64,000 nt of DNA from Phylloscopus collybita (GCA_027886175.1 JAJNNQ010000002.1:6142001-6206000), one strand, 5' to 3'. Positions 1 through 13,413 are shown, counted from the stretch's first letter. Made by a program: numbers and translations. The notes: generated from the letters alone by a model not told the origin.

Positions 1-2299
1 CACAGGCAATATGGGTTGCTCTAGCACCTTGATTACTGTGCAAAATTTGTGTTTGAAATTTATGTGACATTTATTTAGAGAATTTTGGGGGGAAAACCCC
101 ACAGCCAAATAACCCTAATCCTGTAATCATTAATTTAGGGTCACATATCCTTCACAGAACTTTCTACAGGACAAATTTCAAGTCTGGACTGAGAGCTCTT
201 ATATGGGTCTCAGTGCAGACATGGCCAGATCCTCCCCTGGAATCATCTGCCCAGGACTTCTGCTGCACAGTTTACCAATAATCAGGGAACCATATGCTGT
301 ATTTCATAGTTAAATTGAAACACCCTTCATTTCCACCAATAAGAGTAGTAGGAATAATGTTGTATTTTGCATTTAATTAGGAAAAATGCATAGGGAGTGT
401 GTCATTTTCTTTTGTATGACAATTAGAAGTGTTCCAAAAAATTCAGTCTGGAATTTATGTGCAGCTATCCTTTGCAATTAGTCATCGTATTTACTGCCAA
501 ATAAATGTGTTTTTTAGCAGAATTTCTGTGCAACTGCAATTACAACTAGGGGCTGAGTAGATTAATCCCATCTGCATGTTTCGTATGGATCTTCCCACAG
601 ACACTCTGCATCCCCTCCCCACACATGCTCTATTCATGGCTTACTTACTGAATCCAGTAAAATTGGGAGAAGGAAATTCTCTACTCTCTTCAAATGAAAA
701 ACTGAATTAATATAACTTAATCTTATTTACAAAAAAAAAAAAAAATCCATTTTTCCTATGCCACCGTCATGGCAATTTGAGCAGGCAGAATGCATCATTT
801 TCCTTTGAGGAGAATATTGGTTGGAGTTCAGGACCTAAACCTTCAGACCTTCCTCCCTTTGCTAAAAACAGGGTGATTTAGAAGAGAAAGGACTAAAGGA
901 TCAGACCATGACACAGAGAACAACTGAAGTATTGCATGAGGTGAAAGGGGTAATAGTCATGATTAACTTCTTGGTTTTCTTTGTTTTTTTGAGACAGTAT
1001 GTGCTTCCAGAAACTCCTTCAAAACAAGTACGGTCCAGAGGTTTCTTTCTTGAGAACAAATTGGGATTATTTGTTGTAGGAGCTGTTGGGTGATAAATCC
1101 AGATGACGCTCTGCAAACGCCAAGAATCATGTTTTGCACTTGTATACAATGCACAAAACCCTGCCAGACATAAATAACAATGTCCTGGTGAGGTCTGTGT
1201 GCAGCAGGAAGAATGTCTCCCAGGCATATTCATAAACCCCCACACTGCAGCACGTACATGAATAAAGGAGTTGATAGCAGGGCTGGGCAGGGAACTGAGC
1301 ACTGCCCTTACTGCTCCCCTTGGCTGCTCCTCAGCACTTTTTTGGCTCATGGTAGTCAGTGCTCTCCCAGGAACAGAGAGGAACAGTTCAGGGCACGTGG
1401 GGGCTGTGACCCTTCCAAAAATCATGCTTTGGCCTCTGAAACAGAGAATTAAGTTCTGTCCTCTTTTATTGAAGCAAATGTAGTTTTTCAGCATCGTTTA
1501 CTGAGGCACATGTTGGTCCTGTGTTTTTCATAAGAAAAGATTTCTCAACTGACTCAGAGAAGAGTTGTTTTGAACTTAGGATCATGAAGTCAGCTTGACA
1601 TGTTCATTATTACTAATGGTAAATCCATTAATGGTAGTCATCTTCAAGTTCTTTGGTAAGTTACTTTTTGAAAGCGAAAAATATCTGAAGGAAATATCTT
1701 CTGAAGTGTTACTGAAATGTTTCCCTGAACCTACCCAGTCAGAAGGCTCCATTCACATTTTCAGGTTGATATTTCTGCAAATATTGCTCTTTTAACATGT
1801 CATAGGGAGTTAAACTGTACCCATATGATGATTACAGCCATTTGCTGGACCATCTGTCTTTCAGGACTATCAGAAAGTCTAGATGGATGATACTGTAATT
1901 TGGAACAAGGTATTTCATTCCCTTGAATTTACTAATGTCAGACAATATATGGCTCAGTTCTATTTCTGGTAATGATGATCTAATTGCCTCAGCCAGACTG
2001 TGTCACCTCATTGGGAGTACAGAGCTGAGTGATGCCTGCTCAGTCATGGGGAGACCTAGAAGGGGTCATGCCTAAATAACCAATCATATGATTGTACAAA
2101 TGGTATCTTCAAAATGAAGTAGGTCATGAGTGTGATCCATTTATTACCTTCTCATTTGAGCAATGAGGCAGGTGCAGGGGGGACAGTGCCCCCCACTATG
2201 CAGCAGAAATTGTGGAGATACCACAGGACAGTCTCAGAAAACCTGAGGCTGGAGGTTCTTCTGTAGAAAGGTGGCCCAAACCCACTCCAAGCAGGGCTG

Positions 2300-2390
2300 A
2301 ATTGCAGTTCCATCGTGTTACTCAGGGCCTCACGCAGTCCAGCTGTGAAACTCTTCAAGGGTGGGGATGCCAGCCCTTGTTGCAAAGATT
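2300..2390 (-). repeat. Possible decayed CR1 LINE fragment (minus)
   Basis: The phrase order 'ttactcagggcctcac...cagtccagctgtgaaactcttcaagg...gtggggatgcca' resembles the reverse complement of an old CR1 3' region (the stretch that reads 'cagggcc..tccag..tcttgaa..cctcca..gatgg' in younger copies). It is heavily diverged and has no clear terminus. This is pattern memory only and could be coincidence. Confidence 0.35.
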
Positions 2391-4675
2391 TACCACTCCT
2401 ATTATGATGATTTTTTCATGTCTTATCAGAATTTTCCATGTTACAGTTCGTGGCCTTTGCTCTGAGACTTTGTTGTCCATGAGAGATCTATCAAGAAATC
2501 TTTCTCTGTTCAACAAAGGTCCCTAAAAGCAAAGAAATGAAGACTCAGGAGCATGAGAGACACTCCCATTCATTAGCTCTGTTCACTTAAAAGTTGCCTG
2601 TACCTTGATCAGCAGAATCAGGCAGGATGCAAGGATAAAGTGTCCCTTACACACATAGGTATCCTTGCACGGTCTTTAATGCTCACCCCAGGTTGTTTTT
2701 TCACTGGATCCTCTATCCTATTCATTCTCCAAGCCTGATGACTTCAGAGGTTAAGCAGAGCTTGCCTGGTGAAGTTTTCTTCAAGATTGGTTGCAGAAGG
2801 TGAGGCTGACATAGTGAATTTTGGATCAATTATCTCAGATTAGAGGTAAATTTGGACATTCATCTGTCTAGTCTTAATTATACATTTGTAAAACAAGGAT
2901 AATAATTCTTACTTCCTTAAAAACAGTTGTTGGGAAGAATGATTCCATAAGAGCCTGCAAGTCTCAGGAGAGGTGGTGTCCAGGCAGGCTGGTGACAGAG
3001 CCATACCCAGTCCTTCCAGGCAGGAATGGGAGCTTGAAGCAGTGCTGAGGGGCTGAGCTTTGTCCTGGGGGATGCTGCAGAAGATGTACAAATCCACCCA
3101 GACTTCACAAAGTACTCAGACCTCATCTGAGGGTGAAGGGAGAAATGGAAATGGAAAACTTTCAAGGGAGTTAATAACCTTTAAATGTAATGAGATTTGA
3201 GTGGTGAGTTATGAAAAGATGAGATATACAAATAGAATAAAAATAACCAATGAAATAGTAGCATTGAGCATGCCCACTAAACCCTGGACTACATGGTAGT
3301 GTATCCAAATGCTTACAACCTGAAGAGAGTGTAAGTCTTGGCTTTTTCTAATTCCTGAGACCTGACTTTGCAACCTGGGTCATTTAGTATGTTTTCTTTA
3401 AAGCATTTAACAGTATTAATATTAAAGCATCCAAACCTGGACGAGCATTTTTGCAGTCCAAATATATTAGCACTCATCTGTAACAAACCTGCTGCATATT
3501 CAGATTATTTGTGTGGCGCTTTGGAGAATCAGCTGGTAATGGGTATTTTGCTGGGCATGTGGAGATGTGTGATTTGTGGTGAAGGACAGACCAGCCATGG
3601 ATCTGAGCAGATGGTGGTCATTACTTGTGCCAACTTGTGACTGCATTTAATTACAACAGAAGTGCTGAGGCAGATGATTTCGCTGGGCTCTTCACATATA
3701 TCTTCCTAGCAAAGTGAGTAAGTATTCAAGGAAGCATTGCATTTAAGGATCAGAACTGAAACAGACTCACTGCTGTGTGACACAGTGTCTAATATTCAGA
3801 AGTTCCTATTCTTGTATACATTTGCAAATAGTTCTGCCACTTGAGAGCAACAGAATATCTTCTCAGTGTGCAGTGACCACTTAATGCAATTCAATTTGAA
3901 GCTACATTTTTCCTTGAGTTCACGAAGCAACAGAGTAAACTGGCTGCTCATAATAAATATGTCTGCACACCTTAAAACACAAATGCAGTTTGCCATTTTG
4001 AACTGCATTATATGGAATTATCTGTAATGCAATATGATTTCATCTTGGGAGCCTCACTGTTTTATGTTTATATGCTCTCACTAAGTCATATTTTTAATTT
4101 TTATGGGTTATTTTATTATTGTTTTGCTAATGACACTTAAACCTCTTTGTTTCTCCCTCATAATGCATCTTCAGTGACAGATAGTGTGGTCTCTTGGCTG
4201 TGAGTTTGTGGTTGTGGAATAATTTTAAGCAATTAAGCATGTTATTGATTAAACTGTTCCTTCTGTTCCATGATTCATGTCACCAGACAGTGCACAGGGA
4301 GCAAAAAAACCAGCTGCAAAGAGAACAAAGTGGAGAAAATGAGGGTTGTGTCGGATTCTCCCTCATCAACCCCAGCTTTCTGGGGTTTCAGACAACTCTG
4401 AGCCTCAGCAGCATCTTGTAGCCAGCACTCCTGGTGAAATGCTCCAGTAGAAAACCACAAACCATCTGCAGAATTATCACATAAAGTGGGTGCTGCTTGA
4501 AGCAGCACTGACATTTCCTGTGTGCTTTGAGGTATGGACAGGAAAAGGGGCAAAAAGTTACAGGCTTAGCAGTCTCTGACACTGCCTCATGTGGCTGGGG
4601 AATAGGCTTGCAGAAGCAGCTCTGTCTGGGATTTAGGGACTGCTTTGTACTTAGAGAAGGTACAGTCAGCATTCC

Positions 4676-4803
4676 TAGAAGTGTTCAAAAATGAGTACAT
4701 GTGATACTTCACCACATGGTTTAGTGGGCACGGTGGTGTTTGGTCGAAGATTGGACTGGATGATCTTAAAGATCTTTTCCAACCTTGATGATTCTATGAT
4801 TCT
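4676..4803 (+). mobile_element. CR1 LINE 3' end (sense)
   Basis: The segment reads from 'agaagtgttcaaaaatgag' through 'ggtttagtgggcacggtggt', 'ttggactggatgatcttaaa' and 'ttttccaacc' to 'gattctatgattct'. This is the standard order of an avian CR1 3' untranslated end in the sense orientation, finishing in the short tandem terminal motif rather than poly(A). It is 5'-truncated to about 130 bp, as is usual for CR1. It lies in DPP6 intron 1 in the same orientation as the gene. The terminal motif is partly decayed, so this is not a very young copy. Confidence 0.88.
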
Positions 4804-5887
4804 GAAGGCCTTTCTAGTTATTTCAGAGATTCATGTGTCTGCCTTTATTCTAGGTCCCATGCTGTCTGCATTGTGTCCTGTAGCTTGTATTTCCATGAAC
4901 CACCACATAATTTTAATATCAGGGGAATTATGATGAAACCATCTGAGAGCATTTGTTCCTTCAAGAATGTAAAAATCAGTGAAAATAAAGTCCTTTCTTT
5001 AGTAATAAAATCTTTTGCTTGTGGCCATATGGCTGATTTTCCTGCCCACAGGTGCTGGATCATTTCCTAAACCTGGCTCCCTACCCAGGCCAGGCTGGGG
5101 GAAGGCATCTTCTCCTGCTGAGGAGGAGCCAGAGGCAACACAAACTCTTGCAATTTGTTCTCTGAAGCTTTGCTTGCAACTGACCTCCACTTGAGGAGGT
5201 TTTGTACGATATAAATATTTCAAGTGAGCCATGAATCAAGGTGAATGTGTTAGGTGATTACCAAATCATTAGCAGTGCAGGGTGTAATAAAGCTGACGGC
5301 CAGGGTTTTATTAAACTGGGCGTGTTGGTCATTAAGGCAAAGTAATGGTGGTGTGTAAATGTGAGAGCAAAACCAAATTCCCTCTGGGTGTCTCCTCTTA
5401 AACAGGCAGTAATGGTAGGAATGGTGAAATAGCAAGGCAGGAAGTCAGGCGTGGTTAAAATTCCTATAGCAATTGAATTCTGATTAATAGATTTCCTGCA
5501 TCTCTTCTCCCAAGGAAGACGATGCCAAACCTTATTTTCTGTTAGGCCACAAAACCATAATTTGGTTAGTGCTAGGAGAGCTGATTTGTCAGAGTCAAAA
5601 CCAATCACTGAAAGGAACACAGAGCTGGGAGCAAGGCAGAACTTAAGGTTTGCAGCAAGTGCACAAATGTCTAGTCTTCTCCTTTTTTTTTTGGTAGTAA
5701 CAGAGTAAGAACAGTCAACAAAACCTTTATAATTCATTACCAAAATAGACTTTTAGAGAACAAATAGGAAAAAAAACCAGAATCTACTAATTCTTTTTGT
5801 GCTTGACATTTCCCTAGTTAAGAATCACCATCCACCTTATTTATTCCTTTTGTTTGTGCCCCCACATAGTCTGAGTTTGTGCTATGA

Positions 5888-5896
<9 letters not shown>

Positions 5897-5942
<46 letters not shown>
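5897..5942 (+). repeat. Poly(A) tract, 46 A
   Basis: An uninterrupted run of 46 A follows 'agattt' and precedes 'gccacactc'. CR1 elements do not end in poly(A), so a run this long is unusual for a bird. No target-site duplication or recognisable retroposed sequence was seen beside it. It may be an expanded mononucleotide repeat, and its exact length is likely to vary with sequencing and between individuals. Confidence 0.95.
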
Positions 5943-5943
<1 letters not shown>

Positions 5944-6856
5944 CCACACTCACAAAGAATTTCCCGGCTAAGAGCTGAGAAGTTCACTGTGCTGGCATTT
6001 TCCTTTGTGTGCATTCCTGTTAATTGCAACGATGAGAACATCAGCCCGTTTAAGGAATGGAGCCAGGATTTGTATTCAAGTAGGAATTCCTGCCCTTGCC
6101 CCTGGGCTGGCACTGCTGTCCCAGCTCTTGGTGGGCTGGGGTTGGTCACCCAGAGACCAGGGAGGTGCAATGACCTTCACCAACACTTGTTATCTCTGCT
6201 GTCAGCAGCTTCCTCCCCCCTTCTCCTGCTGAAATTCGAGCTTTCTGTGACTTTTAGGCCATCACTATTGATTTCATATCTATTTTCAGGTCCTGATTTT
6301 TTTTTTTTACTTTTTGCAAATTAATCGCTTGAGATATTTGTGTTGATTGTCCTACTTGTTTCCACTCTAGTCTTGTTCAATCTTGTTTGTTTGTATCTCA
6401 AATAGCAACTTTACTACTCCTACTCTCATGTTTTCTGATGAAAAATACTTATTTTATCATCTTTTCATCCCCTTTAGCATTTAATTCATCACTGGCTTTT
6501 CTTAACCTTTCATAAAAATGTGTTTCAGGGATGGATCCAACACACCCCTGGCTGTACTGATTCTCTAGCCAGGATGGGAGCTTTCTTTCTTTGATATTTT
6601 TTTTCCTTTTCTAATAAAAAAAAAAAAAAATTAAATCTGAAGATTTAAGATTTTTATCTGCTACTGCTAGGGGAAGCATTTTTTATTCGTCAGGGTGAGA
6701 ATCAGCATTCTTCTTGAAATATCATCCACCCTTTTCTTCAGATTGTTTCCTTCTTTGCAATCTGGAGCCTTTATAAATACCGTAGTTACAGGTGAAATGC
6801 CAACATAACATTTTCCAATAGCTAAAATTTGCAAACCAGAATGATATAGTTTTTTT

Positions 6857-6900
6857 GAAAAAAAAAAAAAGAAAAAAAAAGAAAGAAAAAAAAAGAAAAG
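6857..6900 (+). repeat. A-rich purine tract
   Basis: A 44-bp stretch of A broken only by single G bases (A12-14, G, A9, G, A3, G, A9 and similar). It is simple sequence in intron 1. Confidence 0.9.
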
Positions 6901-9900
6901 TCCATGATGACTTTTAGAAGTCAGGATTTTCTAACTTTAGAAATTGATAGAGAGGATAAAAGTGTTTCACTGAAGAATTTATGCAAATGTGTGTTTTAGC
7001 TGATGGTTTTGCCCTGTGTTTTGTAATACATTGTCCTTAGCTGAAGTTAACACATTTTTTGCATTGCTTATTTTTGTGAGCAGTAACTAACTTGTGATTT
7101 AAATGATCAATTTATAACTCTCTGAGGTTTCTACCTTATTTTATAGTGATTTATTTTTGTGTGGAATTTACTTTTACTGCAAGTGACATTTCAAGAGCAT
7201 ATTTGCAGTCTCTGGAGTCCTTGAACTATTTCCAAGCAGTGAGCCTGCTGAGGTTTAAGCCAGTTTGGAAATCTGTCTGTTGGTTTGATGGATTATAGTC
7301 CATGTAGTGAGCACTCAGCCTCCACAAGGTTCATGGCATCTTCACCTTTAAGTATCTAATTTATGTAGAAATGCCAATAAATTATTTAGAAGGACATGCT
7401 TGCTGATATCAGCAGTTCTGGAGCAACTAAAGATGGTATGACTTTGAAAATCATTGGAAATGTTGGCAGATCTTCAACAATTCTTTATAGGTTCCAGGTA
7501 TTAAATATTTTAGGAGAAAAAAAAGTTGTTTTTTATTCTTTTCCCCAAGATTTTCTTGTCAGCTCTTAGGGATTTTATCAGAATGCTCTTGGAGTAAAGT
7601 TCACATTGATTGTGGAAAAGCATGGATCCCAGAAACATGTGAGAGGAGAAGGAACGTTCAATAAAATAGAAATATAAAAGAGCTTCTTCCTTACTTCCTG
7701 GCTCATTAAGGATTTGTTCCTGAGTTTGCAGAAACCTCACATCTCTACCAACAAACTTCATATAGGCACATTTATAGGGGCCAGGCAAGGATCCAGGTTA
7801 GCACCACAATGTAGAAGTTTGCCCTGAAAGCCCAGGTAATCCTGCTGGAGAACTGCAAATGTTGACTCTTCAGGTTAAATACCCAAATCTGTCTGAAGGT
7901 GTCTATCGAAACAGAAGTGTTTTTGCAAGTGCTGAACACCTAACTTCTTTACTACATCAACAGGAATTTGAAAATCACCTTGTAGATGCAATCTGATAAA
8001 ATTAACATTAACGTACCAGCTTTAGGAGAGAGAGAAAAACCCAGTTGTGCCTCCTCTGCACTTGGGGTTTGTAAGATACCACAAGTCAGGGGACCATTTG
8101 CAACTCTCTCCTTCCCCCAAAACTTCTTCTTTGCCCCCCACACCAAGGTATCCCTGAAAACAAAAAACAAGCAAAGGAAATATAGAAAGCGAAAACATAG
8201 CTTGGATATTTTTTATTTGATTGCAAGTGCAAATTGTCATTGCACTGCTGTGTTAGATTAATAAAAGGCAGGTGCTGCTTCCACTGAGAGGCTGTTCAGA
8301 ACAGGTTTTCTGCCTCTTGTGTCACTCTGAAGGTCAGGGCATTACTTGGCCACCTATTCTAAAAAGAAACATGAAGTATAGAAGGTGATTGTCCTTTTAT
8401 TATTCTATTTCATATTTATAGCAAATAAGCAGTCATTGAAAACTGGACTTAAATTTTAACTTCATGCACAAATGAGGAAACAAGTGGTACTGCAGATAAT
8501 ATTTTACAGGAGTATGACACAGTATATTGATTTTCTTTATTGATGAAATTCACAGGAATAGTGGTGCAGATTTGTCCTTAGCTGGGATCTGTTTATCTAA
8601 AACTTTAATGACTAATCTGTTTTGGCTTTTTTTTTTTTTTCCTTGCAAATTCTAATTGAATTTTGCAGGCAGTATTATATCTTTAAACTCTGAGACATTG
8701 ATGGGAATGATTATGGAAGACCAAAGCAAAGCAATTGTCTGTTAGTCACAGTGACAGCACAGCAAGCTCCTTTCTAAGGGTGTCATGTGCAAGCAGCTGT
8801 TCACTTAGCCTGGATCTGGCTTTGGACTTCCCAGCAATTTGGACAGCTCGTGGGTTTTCACCTGAAAGAGTAACTGTGGGACACAAAGCCCAGTTTTTGT
8901 GTGTGAGCACACACTGCTAGGGAGGGCAGCAATGGGAGGTAGTGCCACCTGCTTGTGCTGTGCTGGTTGCTACCAGCTTCTGCACCCCTGTGTTAGCTCT
9001 TTGCCTGCTTCAAAGGAGATATCCATCACATGTGTGCAAGGATCTGATTTTCACCAGTAAACATATGGTGAGTGTAGCTGCTTTTTGTTGTGGCCAGAAC
9101 ACTGAATTTTTAGGTGTGAATCTGCTGCAGGGCATTGCCTTGAGGCAGGATGAGGTAGCAAAAGACAGAGCCTCCTGAAATAGATCCTAATTCACATGAA
9201 TTTGGTTCATATTCACAAATTACCTCTTTGACATTGTGGAAATATGTAGAGGTAGAGGAAGACTCCAAAAGCCCATTCTTATGCACAGGGTTGGTAGAAT
9301 CACCTTAAAAATTTCAGAGACTGTGCTGGGTTTCATCTGCTGGCTGTGTCAGAGGTGCACTAATGATGCTAAAACATTTCAGGTTGTCAGCAGTGACTTG
9401 CTTAACAGGGGCTTTAGGGTCAACATTGCCTCTTCTAATTAAGCCCTTTACAAGTAATGTTAGGACAATTTCTAACACAGGGAGGTCATAGTCATGATGA
9501 AAACATTTACTGTCCACTGCCAAGACTGAAGGGGATTTAAAAATCTGGTTATTAAGCAGAGTGATAGTCACCAGTGTTAAATTCTCTTTTATTTATGGTG
9601 GGTGTGTATCTATTGCCTACATCTCACTCTCTGGAAGCAATGCCAAGCCAAGCATCACCATCTTCTTTGGAAGCTTCAGCAAATCCTGGTAATTGCTAAT
9701 TTATCCAATCATCCCATTACCTCACTGGAAAGCTGGCTGAATTTAGAGCAATCTGTAAATGAATGAATAGTCTGAGGAGGAAAGATATCTTGAGAAAGGA
9801 GTAAAGACGTGATGTTAGTATAGGAAATATCCTTTTTGAATAGTTATGTTTCTGTTGTGGTCAATTGTGGTCAGTTATGGTCACTACAGTTTGTTCCCAC

Positions 9901-11140
9901 ATATGCTTCTAGGCTGCTGCAGGAATGCTTTTATTTTTGCATTTATTTTCAAGCATTTTTCAAATTATTTGATGTGTGCTGGGCTTTCCCTTTTAGCTCT
10001 CTCTGGAAACATTCTTCAAAGACAAGTAAGGTCCTCCCTGTCTGTCTCAGGCACTATATCTCTGATAGCTGCCTTGATGAAGAAGGAACCATCTGTCTGA
10101 GAGCAGTTGGCATTCAAGTAGGGGGAAAGACAATTTAGAGCTACAAACCAAAATAAAACTAATGGTTGTATCCTACAATGTATTACAGCATTGTCCAGAA
10201 GAGCCCTGTTAGTCAAACTGAATGAGCTGCCTCTTGAAATGCTTAATCCTTTCTGAGCACTCCCAATCTAAACAGAGGCTGAAATAAAGAATCTCATGTG
10301 TTACTCTCCCTGAATACCTTTAAGAAGGGTGTAGGTATGTGAAACTACAGGTGTATAAATGGTTCTGAAACAAGAAAAATTCAGTATGAAAAATTATGAA
10401 GATGGAAATACAAGATCTGTTTCCAGCTTAGTTTTTAATCTCTATCAAGTCCATTGGAGAAGTGAAAACACAGTATGAGCAATTTGATATAGAAGTATTT
10501 ATTTCCAAATATGTTAATGTCTTTATTATAAAGTAGCACCTGCTGCTGCACTGGAAGTTATTAGATTGTGTGTGCATGAAGCAATACCCTTCAAAGAATT
10601 TAGATGAATAACCCATAATAAATCATATATCACAAGTGCATGCAGTTAATATCAAGATTAATTATGCAGTGACTAGTAAGTCATTATATCACAGATATAA
10701 ACTTAGAGGTTTAATTTTTCTGATGAAAACTGATGAATTCTGGTATAAATGTTTAACTATTTATAACCCCCCTTGAGATGCAGGTTAAAGCAAGGCAAGG
10801 AAACTGTGACATTGGTTTGCTTCTGTAATGGAGTGCTTAAATCTACACCATCATTCATAGAGAAATATAATTGGAGTTTTTGTTTTCTGTCCCAGCCTTG
10901 TGAGCATCTTGCTGTGTTTTGTCTTATAAAGTTTGTGGTAGCACCCTGTTTCTCTCATTTTTACACTCCTGATAATCTTCTCTTAAAATGGCATATTGTG
11001 GCATCATTTTTGTCTGATTCATGAGAATTATTAAAAAGCAGGAAAACATAGGGTATGTTCTGCCATGTTTATGAAGTTTTATGAGCTCTTTAATATATTG
11101 TGTCAGATATAATTTATATTCTTGAGCCATTAGAGTGTTG

Positions 11141-11585
11141 TGTTAGGCTTGAGAGGCCAGGTTTTGTTAGTGGGGGGCTGCAGGCATGGTTTCTGTGGGA
11201 AGCTGCTGGAAGCTTCCCCCTTGTCCAGCAGAGCCAATGCCAGGCAGCTCCAGGATGAATCCAGCACTGACCAAGCACCTCCCTTTAATGCCTGAGGAGA
11301 AGAGGTAGAGCTCAGGAAGGAGGGAGGGGTGGGGGGAAGGTGGTTTTAAGATTTAAAGATTTATTTTATTTATTATCCTGCTCTGATTTTATTGGTGATA
11401 AATTCAGTTTATATCCCCAAGCTGAGTCTGTTCTGCCCACGATGGTGTTTGGTGAGTGACCTCTCCCTGTCCATATCTCAGCTCATTAACCCTTTGTTGT
11501 ATTTTCTCTCCCCTGTCCAGCTGTGGAGGGGAATGATAGAGTGGCTTTGGTGGGTGCCTGGCATCCAGCCAGGGTCAACCCACCA
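11141..11585 (+). mobile_element. Songbird-type ERV LTR-like segment (sense, probably solo)
   Basis: The segment begins near 'tgttaggcttgagaggccag' and ends near 'ccagggtcaacccacca'. Between these are 'gagaagctgctggaagctt'-like text, a T/A-rich stretch with 'gataaattcag', 'gagtctgttctgcccacga', 'gtgagtgacctctccctgtc' and 'ttctctcccctgtccagctg'. This series is familiar from LTRs scattered in songbird genomes. The ends fit TG...CA, but no target-site duplication is obvious and internal deletions are likely. No gag or pol coding sequence adjoins it, so a solo or partial LTR is the best reading. Boundaries are approximate, and I do not assign a named family. Confidence 0.68.
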
Positions 11586-12337
11586 TGCATGTGAAACACC
11601 ACAATATTCGATTTCCTTTCCTCATTAAGGGTCAGATCCACTTTGAGACAGACACCCAAGAGCTGGGCTCAGCTCCCCACACTGTGCAGAGTGGGCTGGG
11701 TGCTGCAGGGAGGTGTAGAGGAGTTTGTGCACAGGGAAGGCATCCTTCTACCAGGGAAAGGATATCCTTGTTTGGACACCTGTGTTGGTCTTTCTCTGCA
11801 GAGCAGCTGTTTATATTGGGAAGTCATACACCAAAATGTCTGGGAAGTGCTGAAGTGCTCATATCTGCATCCCACTGAAGTACATGGGACTTGAACACAA
11901 CCCTAAATGGTTACAGAAAAGTATCCTATTAAATGCTTTTCATGAATTCATCTACAGCTGAGCCTGTGGGCATGTGGGGCCAGAGGAAACCACTGCCCTT
12001 TCCAGGCAATATTTTCCCTGGAGATGTAGGAGAGCATCCTACCAGAAAGGAGAGAGAAAAGCCATTGTGCAGGGTCATACATTTCTTTATTTGTACCAAA
12101 AAGATTCAGCTAAGTAATAAATACACTTAGTGATTTTAGGAGCAGCCCATGATGTGCAGTGTTAAATTTGTGTTTGGATGAAGAAATGAACAATACTCTG
12201 AGGCACATTGTACAGTTATTTAATGAAACATTGACTGACAAGCAAAGCCCAACTACAATAGAGTCACAGTTCACTTTTTCTGGAAGTTACCTATTTTCTA
12301 TTCCTCTGTTTAATTGCCCACATTTCCCTTAAATATA

Positions 12338-12360
12338 TATATATTTATATGTATATAAAT
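12338..12360. repeat. TA-rich simple repeat
   Basis: A short (TA)n-like run, 'atatatatatttatatgtat', in intron 1. Confidence 0.8.
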
Positions 12361-12384
12361 TGATACATGGCTGACACTTGCAGT

Positions 12385-13195
12385 TTGGAACTGCACACAT
12401 CATCCCTGTACTCCCCACACCATCCCTCTGAGCTCAGAGCTTAACTTGTGCACAAAAGGTGATGTGTGCCATCTGGACTAAGGTAAATGCCATCCCTAGT
12501 AGACATGGGAAGCATTTTTCAGAGGCTGAGCCCAAGTGTGCTCCCCATTAGCAGGCAGACCAAGCACCCCCGCCTCTTGCTGATCCCATGGCTGCCCCTG
12601 GCAGCGTTGTCTGCCAGGTCAGGCTCTCTGAAAGATGCTCAGGCAGTTTGCTGTGAGGGAAACAGGATTCCTCTTCCCTCTGCATCAGAAGGTTTAATCA
12701 TTTTAAGTGAAAGCAGCAAGCTGGAACCATGTGTGGTATCCATTCCTGCAGCACACCAGGAGTGAATGAAGCACTCGGGGATTGCATCTCCCTGTGCAGA
12801 GCAGCAGAAAGCTGACAGCACACCCCGTGGGTTCTCTAAGCCGAGCTCAAATGCCCCTGCCCTGACAATGCAGTGGAATGAGCTGATTAGATGCAACCTT
12901 CTGCTCCTCTTACTCAGAATTCTGCCCTTCCATCCCTCCTTGCTGGTCACACTGCAGATGTGCTGCCCCTGGGCACGGATGCAAGACCAGCTGCAGCTCG
13001 GGGATGTGTTTTGTTACCTGGCACAGCTTCAGAGAGGGTGCTGCTGGCAAGGGAGAGCTGAGCAGGCAGTGGCAGAGCTCTGGCCTGTCCTGCTGAGCAG
13101 AAATAAGAGGAGCTGCACCCTTCTCTGTGCCCTCCCCAGCAAACCTCTTGTGCCTTAGGCTCAACTTCAAGCTGCTCCCCTACCTCAAAACCATG
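12385..13195. other. Locally GC-richer intronic block, no recognised gene
   Basis: This block is clearly richer in G+C than its flanks and ends directly at the T/G tract. It holds open frames of about 90-130 codons on both strands (12487-12765 and 12766-13158 on plus; 12639-12950 and 12910-13170 on minus). These overlap each other and show no recognisable domain. CpG is sparse, so it is not a CpG island. An old unrecognised transposon or simply local composition could explain it. Confidence 0.5.
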
Positions 13196-13206
13196 GTGGG
13201 GGATTG

Positions 13207-13413
13207 TGTTTTGGGGTTTTTTCCTGGATTTTGTTTGTTTGGTTGGTTGGTTGGTTTGGTTGGGTTTTGGTTGTTTGTTTGTTGGTTTGGTTTTGTTGTT
13301 TGTTGTTTTTTGTTTGGTTTTTGTGAGTTTTTGTGTTGTTGGTGGTGTTTTGGTTTTTTTTTGTCTTGGTTTGGCTTTTTAGGGGTTTTTTTTGGTTTTT
13401 TTTTTCTGTATAT
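13207..13413 (+). repeat. T/G-only low-complexity tract
   Basis: About 200 bp made almost entirely of T and G, with motifs such as TTTG, GGTT and TTGTT and only a few scattered A or C. The sense transcript of DPP6 would carry a long U/G-rich stretch here. The frame through it encodes only a Phe/Gly/Trp/Cys/Leu/Val-rich artefact. A second tract of the same kind lies at 47742-47980. Confidence 0.9.

Noticed and set aside
5250..5450. Possible conserved element or repeat near 5250-5450
   Set aside because: No repeat landmark or motif could be recognised; conservation cannot be judged from one sequence.
5895..6170. 91-codon minus-strand frame ending in poly-Phe
   Set aside because: The poly-Phe end is the 46-A run read in reverse; the rest is not recognisable.
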